From: TMED14 sp041158165
GTDB taxonomy: Bacteria > Bacteroidota > Bacteroidia > Flavobacteriales > Schleiferiaceae
Direction: 5' to 3'
DNA length: 64,000 nt
Assembly: GCA_041158165.1 (NCBI GenBank)
Contig: JBEBBW010000001.1
Location: 86,727 to 150,726 of the forward strand
In this document: one piece after another, positions 1-8,803 of the stretch
Layout of the letters: every line of letters begins with the position of its first letter
Position numbering within the stretch: position 1 is the stretch's first letter
Translations under genes and position numbers: made by a program
The notes under the pieces: model-generated
What the model was told of the DNA's origin: nothing
Database searches by the model: none
Seen by the model: only the letters and a program-made list of their open reading frames with translations

Positions 1-2
1 AT

Positions 3-83
3 AATCCGATGGAGCAGTTGCTTGAGTCCAAGCGCATTCGCGAAGACATTCGCAACCGCGAACACGACTACTGGCAGTTCTAA
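3..83 (+). CDS. C-terminal fragment, probable gliding motility/T9SS protein GldN
   Basis: An open frame enters from the left edge and ends at a TAA at 81-83. It gives 26 residues rich in E, R and D, with the pattern LLESKRIREDIRNREHDYWQF near the very end (shown here only in part as LLESKRIREDIRN). This resembles my memory of the end of GldN/PorN, a periplasmic ring component of the type IX secretion machine. The downstream order FAD oxidoreductase, DUF983, ABC-F is what I recall next to gldKLMN in Flavobacteriia, which supports the call. A strong terminator follows 22 bases after the stop. Only the tail is visible, so the assignment is an inference. Confidence 0.5.
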   Translation, partial: NPMEQLLESKRIREDIRNREHDYWQF

Positions 84-105
84 GTGGACCACGCCAACGC
101 CAAAG

Positions 106-133
106 GCCACCCCTGCGCGGGTGGCTTTTTTTT
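106..133 (+). terminator. Rho-independent terminator after the gldN-like tail
   Basis: A 7-bp perfect stem (GCCACCC at 106-112 with GGGTGGC at 119-125) and a 6-base loop are followed directly by a run of eight T. It separates the upstream operon from the FAD oxidoreductase gene. Confidence 0.88.
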
Positions 134-147
134 GCCCCTATTGCGCC

Positions 148-1125
148 ATGAGTGACGCGATTCGCATTGCTGTCGTTGGTGCGGGGATTGCTGGGGCTGC
201 GGTGGTGCGCACGGCTCCGGCTGGAGCCCACATCACGGTGTTTGACGGGTTTCCGGACCGCAGCGCCACCCGGGTAGCCACGGGGCTCGTGAACCCGTTG
301 GTGCTGAAGCGCCGGCGCGTGGTGTGGCGCGCGGCGGAAGCCCTCGAGGTGGCGAAACGGTTTTACCCGAAATCTTTTCGGAGCGCCGAGCCCATTTATG
401 AGGTGCTGCGCAGCCCCGACGAGGTAAACGATTGGAATGCCATGGGCGACCACCCCGCCCTAGGGCCATTTCTCGGGCCGCTAGTGGATGTTCCCCACGG
501 AATTCATGGTCTGTGCCTCGGGACCGTCAACGAAAGCTTTCGGGTGAACCTCAAGGGCTTCGTCGACTGGGCGCTGGATGGCGTGGAGCTTCGTAATGAG
601 GCAGTTGCATCCATCGAACGGTCGGCGTCGGGAGGCTGGACGCTGAACGAAGGCCACCACGCAGACGTTGTGGTCCTTTGTGAAGGCTACCAAGCCCAGT
701 GGGCCGAGCATTTTTGGGGCGATTTGGGGTTTGCGCGCACCTCAGGTCAAGGATTGCGGGTCGTGCTGCGCACTGAACCCGGCAAGATGCTGCACCGCAG
801 TCATTTTTTATTGCCCGAAGGCGACGGAAGCTACCAGTTGGGTGCGTCCTACGGCTGGGGCATTTCGAGTGGGGCTGTGGCTCCTCCCCCGCCGCGGCAG
901 GATCAGACGGAGGAACTCCTTGAATCGGCACGCACCTGGATTGCTTCAGAAATCGAAGTTCGCGGGGCCTGGACCGGAATTCGCCCGACGATGAAGGATC
1001 GGCGTCCGCGCTGGGGTTGGCACCCGGAACACCCTGGACTCGGCCTGCTCAACGGCTTAGGGTCGCGTGGAACGCTTCATGCGCCCCTTCTCGCCAAGGA
1101 GCTGTGGCAGCAGCGGCCAGCTTAA
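148..1125 (+). CDS. FAD-dependent oxidoreductase (DAO family)
   Basis: A 325-residue protein starting MSDAIRIAVVGAGIAG. The N-terminal beta-strand plus GxGxxG (G11, G13, G16) is the Rossmann motif that binds the ADP part of FAD. The overall build fits the D-amino-acid-oxidase-like fold (Pfam DAO), with the stretch GLVNPLVLKRRR typical of Bacteroidota members and a late glycine-rich part (NGLGSRGTLHAP) that closes the flavin site. The substrate is unknown. An in-frame start at 22 exists, but it would run through the upstream gene and its terminator, so the ATG at 148 was chosen. It converges on the DUF983 gene with a 4-base overlap of the stops. Confidence 0.85.
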   Translation: MSDAIRIAVVGAGIAGAAVVRTAPAGAHITVFDGFPDRSATRVATGLVNPLVLKRRRVVWRAAEALEVAKRFYPKSFRSAEPIYEVLRSPDEVNDWNAMGDHPALGPFLGPLVDVPHGIHGLCLGTVNESFRVNLKGFVDWALDGVELRNEAVASIERSASGGWTLNEGHHADVVVLCEGYQAQWAEHFWGDLGFARTSGQGLRVVLRTEPGKMLHRSHFLLPEGDGSYQLGASYGWGISSGAVAPPPPRQDQTEELLESARTWIASEIEVRGAWTGIRPTMKDRRPRWGWHPEHPGLGLLNGLGSRGTLHAPLLAKELWQQRPA

Positions 1126-1514
1126 TGCTTGGGCGCTGCGTTGGGGTCGTAGTGCACAAAAATATTGAGGTAGGTCACGCGCGCCACCCGAAAAAGCCAT
1201 GGACCAAGGAGCACCAGGGTTCCGCCCAGCGCACCCACGGTCGGCCACATGGCCCAGTCGAGCCAAATGCCGAAGATGATGTAGACCGCGACAAACAGGG
1301 CGACGGTGTAGGCGTAGGACACGTACATGGCGCCGTAGTAAAAATTGGGTTCGGGCTCGTAGTCCTGACCGCAGACGCTGCAGGACGCGTGCATCTTGTC
1401 CATGTTGCGCAGGTTGTAGGGGTTGGGGTCCACAAACATTTCACCCTCGTGGCACTTGGGGCATTTCGCGGTGAGAATGCTGTAGGGCTTGCTGCCTTTG
1501 CCGATCAACTTCAT
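1122..1514 (-). CDS. DUF983 zinc-ribbon membrane protein
   Basis: A 130-residue protein. The N-terminus has two CxxC pairs (C18/C21 and C45/C48), a likely zinc ribbon. About two hydrophobic membrane segments follow in the second half (around residues 57-76 and 80-100). This is the DUF983 layout, of unknown function, common in Bacteroidota and Alphaproteobacteria. The ATG at 1514 was preferred: the longer reading frame back to 1610 would run into the promoter and start of the divergent ABC-F gene. No -7 box of the usual form was found directly in front of it. Confidence 0.8.
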   Translation of the reverse strand: MKLIGKGSKPYSILTAKCPKCHEGEMFVDPNPYNLRNMDKMHASCSVCGQDYEPEPNFYYGAMYVSYAYTVALFVAVYIIFGIWLDWAMWPTVGALGGTLVLLGPWLFRVARVTYLNIFVHYDPNAAPKH

Positions 1515-1576
1515 GGGGATGCTGGGTATGGGGTTCCTGGCTGCAAATTTACCCTGCACATGGCCGGCTGACGTGG

Positions 1577-1584
1577 TACTTTTG
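1577..1584 (+). promoter_or_regulatory. -7 promoter element (TACTTTTG) of the ABC-F gene
   Basis: Matches the Bacteroidota -7 consensus TAnnTTTG and ends 8 bases before the ATG at 1593. A very short leader is expected. Confidence 0.7.
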
Positions 1585-1592
1585 TCACCCTT

Positions 1593-3569
1593 ATGTTGAG
1601 TGTACACCAAGTTAGTTTGAGTTTTGGCGGAACGGACCTTTTTAAAGGCATTTCGATTCAGGTAAATCCCGGCGACCGCATCGGTTTAGTTGGACGGAAC
1701 GGAGCCGGAAAATCCACGCTGCTCAAGCTGATCGCGGGCCGCTACAAGCCCGACACGGGCAAGATTAGCTACCCGAGCGACTTCAGCATCGGTTTTTTGA
1801 CCCAAGACATGCCGCCGGCGCCGAACGCAAGCGTTTGGGACGAGGCCGCCTCGAGCTTTACCGAAATCAAGCGCCTCGAAGCCGAAATGGAGTCGATGAC
1901 CGAAGAAATGGGCACCCGCACCGACTACGAGAGCGACGACTACATGGCCCTTTTGGACCGGTTTCACCACGCTCAGGAACGCTTTCAGCACATCGGCGGC
2001 TACACCTACCAGGCGGACTTGGAGCGGGTACTTCTCGGACTTGGCTTTAAGGCCACGGACTTTCACCAGCCACTGAATTCGTTTTCGGGCGGATGGCAGA
2101 TGCGCGTGGAACTGGCGAAGATTCTGCTTCAGCACCACGACGTGCTGCTGCTCGACGAACCGACGAACCACCTCGACATTGAGTCTATTTTGTGGCTCGA
2201 AGAGTTTTTGGCCGAAAGCAACCAAGCCATCATTCTTGTTTCGCACGACCGGACTTTTCTCAACAACGCAACCAACCGCACCCTCGAGATCGTTTTGGGC
2301 AAGGGATACGATTACAACGTTCCCTACTTCAAGTACTTGACCCTGAGGGACGAGATTCGCGAGAAGCAACGCCAGGCCAAGGCCAACCAGGACAAGGAAA
2401 TCAAGCACACCCAGGAATTGGTGGACCGGTTCCGCGCCAAAGCGAGCAAGGCGGCCTTTGCGCAGTCCTTGATTAAAAAACTGGACCGCATTGACGTTAT
2501 TGAAGTCGACGACGAAGACACGCGCCAGATGCGCTTTAAGTTTCCGCCGGCGCCGCATTCGGGCAAGATTATGGCGCGTTTGCACGGCATCCACAAGCAC
2601 TATGGCCCCAAGCACGTGCTGCGCGGCCTGGATTTGGAGTTTGTGCGCGGCCAAAAAATCGCGTTTGTGGGCCAAAACGGGCAGGGCAAGTCGACGCTGG
2701 TGAAAATTTTAACGGAGGGGCTAGCCTACGACGGCCAAATTGAATGGGGCCACCAGGTGCAGCTGGGCTACTACGCCCAGAACCAAGCTGAGGTGCTGGA
2801 CGGAACCAAGACGGTGCTTGAAACGATTGAAGATGCAGCTCCAGACGAAATTCGCAAGAGCGCGCGCAAGCTGCTCGGCAACTTTATGTTTGGCGGCGAC
2901 GACGTCGAAAAAAAGGTGCGTGTGCTGTCGGGCGGCGAACGTGGTCGCCTCGCGCTGTGCCAGCTGATGTTGAATCCAATTAACCTGCTGGTGCTCGACG
3001 AACCGACCAACCACCTGGATATGGCGGCCAAGGACGTGCTGAAGCAGGCCCTGCTGCAGTACGACGGAACCCTGATTGTGGTGTCGCACGACCGCGAATT
3101 CCTCGAGGGCTTGTGCAACTTGACGTTGGAGTTCCGCGACGGTAAGGTGAAGCCCTACCTCGGTGGAATTGAGTACTTCTTGGAGCAGCGCAAGCTGGAA
3201 TCGCTTCGCGCCATGGAAGTTGCGGGCGTTCAAAAGGCGGCCGCTGCGGCGAGTGCCGCCGCCGCGGCGGCTGCGGCCGGCGCGGCCCCCAAGCGGAGCC
3301 GCGAGGATCAAAAACGCCTCGAATCGGAACTCCGCACCGCCCAAAAGGCGATGGAATCGGCCGAAAAGGCCTACGAAGCGGCTCAAGCGGCGCTCGACGC
3401 TATGGACGCCGAAGTAGCCAATCCCGAAGTGTTCAAGGAGCGCAGCATGGATCCCGCGTTTTTCAAGAACTACGAGGAGCTGCAGCACAAGGTTCACGCG
3501 CAGTTCGAAGTGTGGGCCGAAGCACAAGACCGATTTAACGCTGCCAAAACAGCCGCCGAGGAAGCCTGA
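1593..3569 (+). CDS. ABC-F family ATPase
   Basis: A 658-residue soluble protein with two ABC ATPase domains and no membrane segment. Domain 1 shows Walker A GRNGAGKST (about 34-42), signature FSGGWQMR (about 164-171) and Walker B with DEPTNHLD (about 185-195). Domain 2 repeats this with GQNGQGKST (about 359), LSGGERGRL (about 445) and LVLDEPTNHLD (about 464). A charged linker of the ABC-F type lies between them. The C-terminus has an alanine-rich spacer (about 548-565) and then a Uup/YheS-like coiled coil. ABC-F proteins act on ribosomes as translation factors; the exact subfamily is not resolved here. It has its own -7 box and is followed by the phosphatase gene. Confidence 0.93.
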   Translation: MLSVHQVSLSFGGTDLFKGISIQVNPGDRIGLVGRNGAGKSTLLKLIAGRYKPDTGKISYPSDFSIGFLTQDMPPAPNASVWDEAASSFTEIKRLEAEMESMTEEMGTRTDYESDDYMALLDRFHHAQERFQHIGGYTYQADLERVLLGLGFKATDFHQPLNSFSGGWQMRVELAKILLQHHDVLLLDEPTNHLDIESILWLEEFLAESNQAIILVSHDRTFLNNATNRTLEIVLGKGYDYNVPYFKYLTLRDEIREKQRQAKANQDKEIKHTQELVDRFRAKASKAAFAQSLIKKLDRIDVIEVDDEDTRQMRFKFPPAPHSGKIMARLHGIHKHYGPKHVLRGLDLEFVRGQKIAFVGQNGQGKSTLVKILTEGLAYDGQIEWGHQVQLGYYAQNQAEVLDGTKTVLETIEDAAPDEIRKSARKLLGNFMFGGDDVEKKVRVLSGGERGRLALCQLMLNPINLLVLDEPTNHLDMAAKDVLKQALLQYDGTLIVVSHDREFLEGLCNLTLEFRDGKVKPYLGGIEYFLEQRKLESLRAMEVAGVQKAAAAASAAAAAAAAGAAPKRSREDQKRLESELRTAQKAMESAEKAYEAAQAALDAMDAEVANPEVFKERSMDPAFFKNYEELQHKVHAQFEVWAEAQDRFNAAKTAAEEA

Positions 3570-3571
3570 GG

Positions 3572-3579
3572 TATCTTTG
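3572..3579 (+). promoter_or_regulatory. -7 promoter element (TATCTTTG), leaderless start
   Basis: TAnnTTTG match with only GGCT between it and the ATG at 3584. The transcript should begin at or next to the start codon. Confidence 0.75.
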
Positions 3580-3583
3580 GGCT

Positions 3584-5182
3584 ATGCGTACTCTGCTTGC
3601 CCTAAGTATTGCGGTGCTGGCCTTAGCGCCCGCACACGCCCAAAAAAAGAACGCTGGTTCCAGCGCTAAACCCAAGCTCGCGGTGTCGATTGTGGTCGAC
3701 CAAATGCGCGCGGACTACTTGACGCGGTTCGCGCCGCTCTACACGGGGGGATTTAAACGTTTGGTCACGGAAGGCCAGGTTTTTCGCAACGCGCACTACA
3801 CCCACACGCCAACCTACACGGGCCCAGGGCACGCTGTCGTGTACACGGGCACTGACCCGAGCAACCACGGAATCATTGCAAACGATTGGTACGACCCCGC
3901 GCTTGGCCGAGAAGTGTACTGTGTGGAAGACCTTGAAGTTCAGCCTGTGGGCAGCACGCGGGACGCAGACAAGCGCAGCCCAAAAAACATTTTATCAACG
4001 ACGTGGACCGACGAACTGGAATGGGCCAGCGTGGGTAAATCCAAGGTTTTTGGCTTCTCGCTGAAGGACCGAGGCGCGATCACGGCCGCCGGCCACTATG
4101 GCGATGCCGCCTTTTGGATGGACGACAAGGTCGGTTTTGTCACATCTTCGCACTATGCGTCAGAGCTGCCTGCTTGGGTTCAAATGTTTAACGCGAAGCA
4201 TGCGCCTTCGAGCTACCTGAACGGCACGTGGGATCGCCTTATGCCGCCATCGGTTTATGAGTCGTTTACGGGGCCGGACGAACGGCCCTTTGAGGGCAAG
4301 CTTCGCGGGGCTTCGACCGGTTCATTTCCCTACGACTTGGCTGCGTTGGGCGCAGGCAATCCAGGCCTGATTCGCTATACACCGTATGGAAACCAAATTC
4401 TCATCGACGTCGCCTTGGCAGCAGTGGACGCCGAGCAATTGGGCCGCGGAACCCACACGGACGTGCTCGCCATTTCGTTTTCGACGCCCGACCACCTCGG
4501 CCACTTGATGGGTCCGCGCGCTCAAGAATTGATGGACGTTTACCTTCGACTCGACCTGCAGCTCGGCCAACTTTTTGATGCCCTCGACGCCCGTCTGGGC
4601 CGCGGAAACTACTACGTTTCGCTCACCGCCGACCACGGTTCCTGCGACAATTCGAACCAAGCGGCCCTCGACGGGTTTGCCGTGAAAAGCTGGTCCGGAA
4701 AAGATATTCAAGCTCAGTTTGGCGCGCTTATTTCAGGACTTCAGCTTGAGGAGCCCGGCGTGCTGCACGTCGGCAACGACCAAGTTCACCTCAAGAGTAG
4801 CGACGACGACGACTGGGCGTTGGTGCGCGACGCCCTCATGAAGCACCCCGCTGTGCAAATGGCCTGGACGGCAGACGAAGTGCGCGCCTCGTGCGACCCC
4901 AAGGTGGCCATGCGCCGCAATTCCTTTGACGCCCGCAGTGGACAGGTATTTTATGAGCTCAAGTCGGGCCACATGGACTACAGCACCGACGGCTGCACGC
5001 ACGGTTCTGGGCATGCGTACGACACCCACGTACCCATTGTGTTCATGGGGCCCGGAATTCCGGCGAACGCCAACCGATGGGAGCGTGTTCATCCGCGCGA
5101 CATGGCGCCGACCTGGTCTATGCTTTTAGGTACCGCATTGCCGTCGAGTGCGACGGGGGATCCGCTGCCGCTAGGGAAATAG
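3584..5182 (+). CDS. pafA: PafA-like alkaline phosphatase, secreted
   Basis: A 532-residue protein with a clear signal peptide (hydrophobic stretch ending PAHAQ, residue 20), so periplasmic or exported. It belongs to the nucleotide pyrophosphatase/alkaline phosphatase superfamily. Thr79 in PTYTGPGHA is the probable nucleophile, followed by Asn100, with K161-D-R163 further on; these match the Thr/Asn/Lys/Arg active site known for PafA. Zinc ligands are visible as VVDQMRADY (early Asp), PDHLGH, TADHG and the late SGHAYDTH. It should release phosphate from monoesters. It has its own near-leaderless promoter. Confidence 0.88.
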   Translation: MRTLLALSIAVLALAPAHAQKKNAGSSAKPKLAVSIVVDQMRADYLTRFAPLYTGGFKRLVTEGQVFRNAHYTHTPTYTGPGHAVVYTGTDPSNHGIIANDWYDPALGREVYCVEDLEVQPVGSTRDADKRSPKNILSTTWTDELEWASVGKSKVFGFSLKDRGAITAAGHYGDAAFWMDDKVGFVTSSHYASELPAWVQMFNAKHAPSSYLNGTWDRLMPPSVYESFTGPDERPFEGKLRGASTGSFPYDLAALGAGNPGLIRYTPYGNQILIDVALAAVDAEQLGRGTHTDVLAISFSTPDHLGHLMGPRAQELMDVYLRLDLQLGQLFDALDARLGRGNYYVSLTADHGSCDNSNQAALDGFAVKSWSGKDIQAQFGALISGLQLEEPGVLHVGNDQVHLKSSDDDDWALVRDALMKHPAVQMAWTADEVRASCDPKVAMRRNSFDARSGQVFYELKSGHMDYSTDGCTHGSGHAYDTHVPIVFMGPGIPANANRWERVHPRDMAPTWSMLLGTALPSSATGDPLPLGK

Positions 5183-5213
5183 CTGGTTGGCTAGTTAGCT
5201 AGTTGGCTAGTTA
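5182..5213. repeat. Four tandem copies of an 8-bp unit (GCTRGTTR)
   Basis: Starting at the stop of the phosphatase gene, the unit GCTAGTTG/GCTAGTTA occurs four times in a row (first copy GCTGGTTG). It fills half of the 66-base gap to the end of nadE. Confidence 0.8.
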
Positions 5214-5248
5214 GGTTGACGCGAGTAAGCATTGTCTAAATCAACGAG

Positions 5249-6064
5249 CTAGCGAGCCACTTCACACACCGGTATCGGCCTCATTTTATGGAGGTTGGCC
5301 CGGTGGAAGCGCGCGAAAACGAGGAAGACTTCGAGGTCGCGTCCGTCGAGGCCGTGGGAACGTGCCCAGTCTGCGTCGCTAGGAATCGTTTCTGGCGTCC
5401 AATGGGCGGTATTGGCGAACTTCATGGCCTGTTCAAGTTCCGCGTAACGGGCACCTAATTGGTCTTCATCGGTGCGGCCGTCGTTCCAGAGTCCGTCGGT
5501 TGGTGCGGCGTCGAGAATAGCCTTAGGAACCCCGATATGGCGCCCCACGGCGTACACTTCTGACTTGTAGAGGTCGGCTATGGGGCTGAGGTCTACGCCG
5601 CCGTCGCCGTACTTGGTAAAGAAGCCTACGCCAAAATCTTCGATTTTGTTGCCTGTGCCGGCGACGAGCAGCCCGTGGTTCTGTGCCTGTGCATACAATG
5701 TGGCCATGCGCAGGCGCGCGCGGGTGTTGGCCAGCGCGAGGTCGGTTTGGGCAGACGGCGCTAAGTTGAGTGCCGCGGCATGTGCGTCAAACACAGCGGT
5801 CAAATCCACGCGCAGAGTTCGAACGTTAGGGTGGCGCTCGCTGAGCTCCTGCATCCACGACTGGGCCCGAGAAACTTGGTCCGGCGCCTGATGAATGGGC
5901 ATTTCGAGGAGGTGCACTTCAAGGCCCGTAGCCGCACAAAGCCCTGCAGTGACGGCTGAATCGATGCCGCCGGATACCCCAACGGCGAATCCGCGAGCGC
6001 GAGCCTGGGCGGCATAATCACTCAGCCATTGGGTGATTTGAAGGGTAGCGGAGGCGGCGTTCAC
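5249..6064 (-). CDS. nadE: NAD+ synthase (ammonia- or glutamine-dependent type, synthetase domain only)
   Basis: A 271-residue protein of the adenine nucleotide alpha hydrolase fold. It makes NAD+ from deamido-NAD+, ATP and an amide donor in the cytoplasm. The ATP pyrophosphatase loop SGGIDSA lies near residues 30-36. Further family motifs are GTGNKIEDFGVGFFTKYGDGG and LSPIADLYKSEVY (first motif truncated here to GTGNKIEDFG). There is no N-terminal amidohydrolase domain, so this is the short form. The start is a GTG at 6064, only 17 bases from the ATG of divergent gldB. nadE next to gldBC is a known Flavobacteriia arrangement. Confidence 0.93.
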   Translation of the reverse strand: MNAASATLQITQWLSDYAAQARARGFAVGVSGGIDSAVTAGLCAATGLEVHLLEMPIHQAPDQVSRAQSWMQELSERHPNVRTLRVDLTAVFDAHAAALNLAPSAQTDLALANTRARLRMATLYAQAQNHGLLVAGTGNKIEDFGVGFFTKYGDGGVDLSPIADLYKSEVYAVGRHIGVPKAILDAAPTDGLWNDGRTDEDQLGARYAELEQAMKFANTAHWTPETIPSDADWARSHGLDGRDLEVFLVFARFHRANLHKMRPIPVCEVAR

Positions 6065-6069
6065 GGGAG

Positions 6070-6077
6070 TACCTTTG
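6070..6077 (+). promoter_or_regulatory. -7 promoter element (TACCTTTG) of gldB
   Basis: Exact TAnnTTTG match with GGCT between it and the ATG at 6082, the same spacing and bases as in front of the phosphatase gene. Confidence 0.78.
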
Positions 6078-6081
6078 GGCT

Positions 6082-7092
6082 ATGCTTAATAGGACGCCAA
6101 AATTAGGTCTTTTGTTCGCGGCAACCGCCTTTTTGCTGGGCGTTGGATGCCAAAATGATCCGTGGATTTCGGCCGGCGAAGAGGCCGAGGCTCAGGCCCA
6201 GTCCTCGGTGCTTGGGGAACGTGACCCGTTGCGCATCGTCCATTTTGCCGACTCGGTGCTTGGTCTGGATTCTGCCGCGCTTGGGGTGAAGCTTGAAGCG
6301 ATGGCTCCGCGCCACCCCTTGATTTTTGAACCGAACTGGCGCGAGAACCTGCCGCCCTACTTGCTCGACGAGGGAGTGCGCGCACTTTGGACCGACGCGA
6401 AAATGGTCCGCCCTCCCCTGGCCGATTTTGACGCCATGGTCACCCAAATGCTCGACCGAGTTGACGGCCTTCAGGGCAAGCCCACTGGCCTGCGGATTTA
6501 TACCTATGTGTCTCGAGCTGAAGAATTTGACGTACTTCGAGCCGACGGCGCACTCTTTGTCGCCTGGGATCGCTTTTTGGGTGCGGACCACCCACTTTAT
6601 GCCGAAGAGTCGGCCTACTTGAGGCAGCGTCACGATCCGAACCGAATTTATTCGGTGCTCGCGGCCGCCCTGTACGAGCCGGCGTCGACGGGCGGCGGAC
6701 TGCTGCTCGACGAAATGCTTCGCAAGGGCAAGCAACTGCTCTTTATGCAGACCGTGCTTGGCGAAGAAGACGTGTACCGCTACTTGACCTACACCGCGGC
6801 GCAGCGCGAGTTTGTCGCCGCCAACGAACGCGACCTATGGGAAACCTTGGTGCGCGAACGCTGGCTGTTCGACAGCCGGGCTGACCTAAAGCGCAAGCTG
6901 ATCGAAGTGGCGCCCTTCAGCAAGTTGGGCAGCGAGCGAGATCAGGAAATCCCAGGACAAATTGGCGCATGGTTTGGTTGGCGCATCATGCAGGCCTACT
7001 GGAAGGAGCATCCCGAACTAAGCCTTTGGGAGGTCCTTGAGGCTAGCCCAAAAAGCGCCGAACTGCTCCAGCAAGCAAACTTTCGACCATGA
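6082..7092 (+). CDS. gldB: Gliding motility lipoprotein GldB
   Basis: A 336-residue protein with a lipoprotein signal peptide; the likely lipidated cysteine is C23 in LLGVGCQND. Family signs include the C-terminal PGQIGAWFGWRIMQAYW motif and an overall length close to other GldB proteins. GldB is a lipoprotein needed for gliding in Flavobacterium; its biochemical role is not settled. Position between nadE and gldC is the classic order and strongly supports the call. It overlaps gldC by 4 bases, which suggests coupled translation. The -7 box 4 bases upstream implies a leaderless transcript. Confidence 0.88.
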   Translation: MLNRTPKLGLLFAATAFLLGVGCQNDPWISAGEEAEAQAQSSVLGERDPLRIVHFADSVLGLDSAALGVKLEAMAPRHPLIFEPNWRENLPPYLLDEGVRALWTDAKMVRPPLADFDAMVTQMLDRVDGLQGKPTGLRIYTYVSRAEEFDVLRADGALFVAWDRFLGADHPLYAEESAYLRQRHDPNRIYSVLAAALYEPASTGGGLLLDEMLRKGKQLLFMQTVLGEEDVYRYLTYTAAQREFVAANERDLWETLVRERWLFDSRADLKRKLIEVAPFSKLGSERDQEIPGQIGAWFGWRIMQAYWKEHPELSLWEVLEASPKSAELLQQANFRP

Positions 7093-7421
7093 AATCTACC
7101 ATCCACCTCGACATTGAGCTCGACGAAAACCGAGTACCTGAACGCATTCAATGGTCCGCGCCCGACGGCGGTGTGGATCAGGCCGAAACTCCGGCGGTCA
7201 TGCTGTCGGTTTGGGACGAACGCGTCGAAGAACTATTGCGCATCGACCTGTGGACCAAAGACATGCGGGTAGATCACATGAAGAAGATGTACCACCAAAC
7301 ACTTCTAGCGTTGGCCGACGGCTTGGAGCGCGCAACCAGTGAGGCCGAGGCGGCCGAAGACCTTCGGATTTTTGCCCGGCACTTCGCCGAGCGGCTTAAA
7401 TTGATGGATCCTGCGCGCTGA
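7089..7421 (+). CDS. gldC: Gliding motility protein GldC
   Basis: A 110-residue protein with the family pattern IELDENRVPERIQWSA at the start and LRIDLWTKDMRVDHMKKMY in the middle. Length and motifs match GldC, a small protein linked to gliding motility and stability of the gliding apparatus. No signal peptide is seen. Its start overlaps the gldB stop (ATGA). Its end converges with engB, with a 26-base overlap of the two coding regions, so no terminator fits between them. Confidence 0.9.
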   Translation: MKSTIHLDIELDENRVPERIQWSAPDGGVDQAETPAVMLSVWDERVEELLRIDLWTKDMRVDHMKKMYHQTLLALADGLERATSEAEAAEDLRIFARHFAERLKLMDPAR

Positions 7422-8037
7422 GCTCCGCATTGAGCGACTCGATGTAGGCCAATAGCTTGTCGCGCCCATAGCCCGTTTCGGCACTGGTTTGGAACCACGG
7501 CGGCAGTTCTGCCCAGTCTTTTAGGAAGGCTTTTTCGAAGGCTGCGCGGTTTTTCATCAGCACGGAACCCGAAATTTTATCAGCCTTGGTGTAGACCAGG
7601 GCGAACGGAACGCGCCACGAACCCAGCTGCTTGAGGAATTCAAGATCAACCTGCTGGGGCTCCAAGCGGCCGTCAATCAAGACAAACACAAGCGCCAGGT
7701 TTTTTCGCTCGCGCACGTAGCGCCCGATCATGGTGCTGAATCTTGCGCGCTGGGATTTGCTCACTTTGGCGTAGCCGTAGCCCGGCAGGTCGGCCAAAAC
7801 CCAGGTTCCGCGGTCAATTTTAAACAAATTGATAAGCTGGGTCTTGCCCGGACGGCCCGACGTTTTCGCCAGGTCCTTTTTGCCCACCAACTTGTTAATG
7901 AGCGAGGATTTGCCCACATTGGAACGGCCAATAAAGGCGTATTCAGGAAGTTCCCATGCCGGACAGTCCTCGACTTTGGGCGAGGAAAGAACGAATTCGG
8001 CGTGAAGACTTAACCGATCTTGACGTTCTTGAGCCAC
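7396..8037 (-). CDS. engB: Ribosome biogenesis GTPase YihA/YsxC (EngB)
   Basis: A 213-residue TrmE-Era-EngA-EngB-type GTPase that takes part in assembly of the large ribosomal subunit. The G1 loop is GRSNVGKSSLIN (about 37-48), G3 is DLPGYGYAK, and G4 is TKAD. The start overlaps the 3' end of the hydrolase gene by 28 bases in another frame; no alternative start lies closer to the family N-terminus, so the ATG at 8037 is kept. It is probably co-transcribed with the hydrolase upstream. Confidence 0.93.
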   Translation of the reverse strand: MAQERQDRLSLHAEFVLSSPKVEDCPAWELPEYAFIGRSNVGKSSLINKLVGKKDLAKTSGRPGKTQLINLFKIDRGTWVLADLPGYGYAKVSKSQRARFSTMIGRYVRERKNLALVFVLIDGRLEPQQVDLEFLKQLGSWRVPFALVYTKADKISGSVLMKNRAAFEKAFLKDWAELPPWFQTSAETGYGRDKLLAYIESLNAELSAQDPSI

Positions 8038-8774
8038 GTATCGACAATCGTATTGAACTCCTCGGGGTGCTCCATCATGGCCGCGTGCCCGCAGTGGTCA
8101 ATCCAATTGAGCTCGGAATTGGGCAGCAATTCGTGGAATTTATCGGCCACCTCGGGCGGCGTTACAGCGTCTTGCTTGCCCCACACAATGCAGACCGGCA
8201 CGTTAAATGTTTTAATATCTTCTGCCATGTTGTGGCGAATGGCCGACTTCGAGATAGCAAGCGTTTTAATCGCCTTCATTCGGTCGTTCACCGTGTCAAA
8301 AACTTGGTCAATAAGTTCGTCGCTTGCCACTTCCTTCACGTAGAAGACGTCGCGAACGCGTTCTGCAATGTAGTTGCGGTCCCCGCGGCGCGGGTAGCTG
8401 TTGCCCATTGCTGACTCATACAGTCCGCTTGAACCGGCCAAGACGATACCGGCGACACGCTCAGGGAACATCTTTTGGAAGAGCAAGGCAATGTGTCCGC
8501 CCAAGCTATTGCCGACGAGAACCACTTTGCCGTAGCCGCGGTAATCCACAAACTTTTTTAAGTACTTCGTCAAGCTCGTGACCGACGTCGTCGGCAAGGG
8601 CATGGAATACAACGGCAAAAGCGGGACCACGGCCTCGTAACCACGATGGCTAAAGTAGCTAACCTGGTTTTGGAAGTTGCTGAGCGTCCCCATAAGTCCG
8701 TGCAGGAAGATTATTGGGGTTCCGCTGCCTTCGGTAAGGTATTCGTAGGAACCGTCTTGGATGAGCGTCGACAT
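8010..8774 (-). CDS. Alpha/beta hydrolase
   Basis: A 254-residue alpha/beta-hydrolase-fold protein without a signal peptide. The oxyanion motif FLHGLMG is at about 23-29. The nucleophile elbow is GNSLGG (serine near residue 93). The acid is probably the Asp in WGKQDAVTPP, and the base the His in CGHAAMMEHP. The substrate cannot be told. This gene divergently neighbouring mraZ and followed by engB is a recurrent Flavobacteriia arrangement. Its -7 box sits 21 bases upstream of the ATG. Confidence 0.88.
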   Translation of the reverse strand: MSTLIQDGSYEYLTEGSGTPIIFLHGLMGTLSNFQNQVSYFSHRGYEAVVPLLPLYSMPLPTTSVTSLTKYLKKFVDYRGYGKVVLVGNSLGGHIALLFQKMFPERVAGIVLAGSSGLYESAMGNSYPRRGDRNYIAERVRDVFYVKEVASDELIDQVFDTVNDRMKAIKTLAISKSAIRHNMAEDIKTFNVPVCIVWGKQDAVTPPEVADKFHELLPNSELNWIDHCGHAAMMEHPEEFNTIVDTWLKNVKIG

Positions 8775-8795
8775 AGGCGCGTTTTAATAATTCGG

Positions 8796-8803
8796 CAAAG
8801 ATA
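8796..8803 (-). promoter_or_regulatory. -7 promoter element (TATCTTTG) of the hydrolase-engB unit
   Basis: TAnnTTTG match on the minus strand, 21 bases from the ATG at 8774. Confidence 0.6.
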
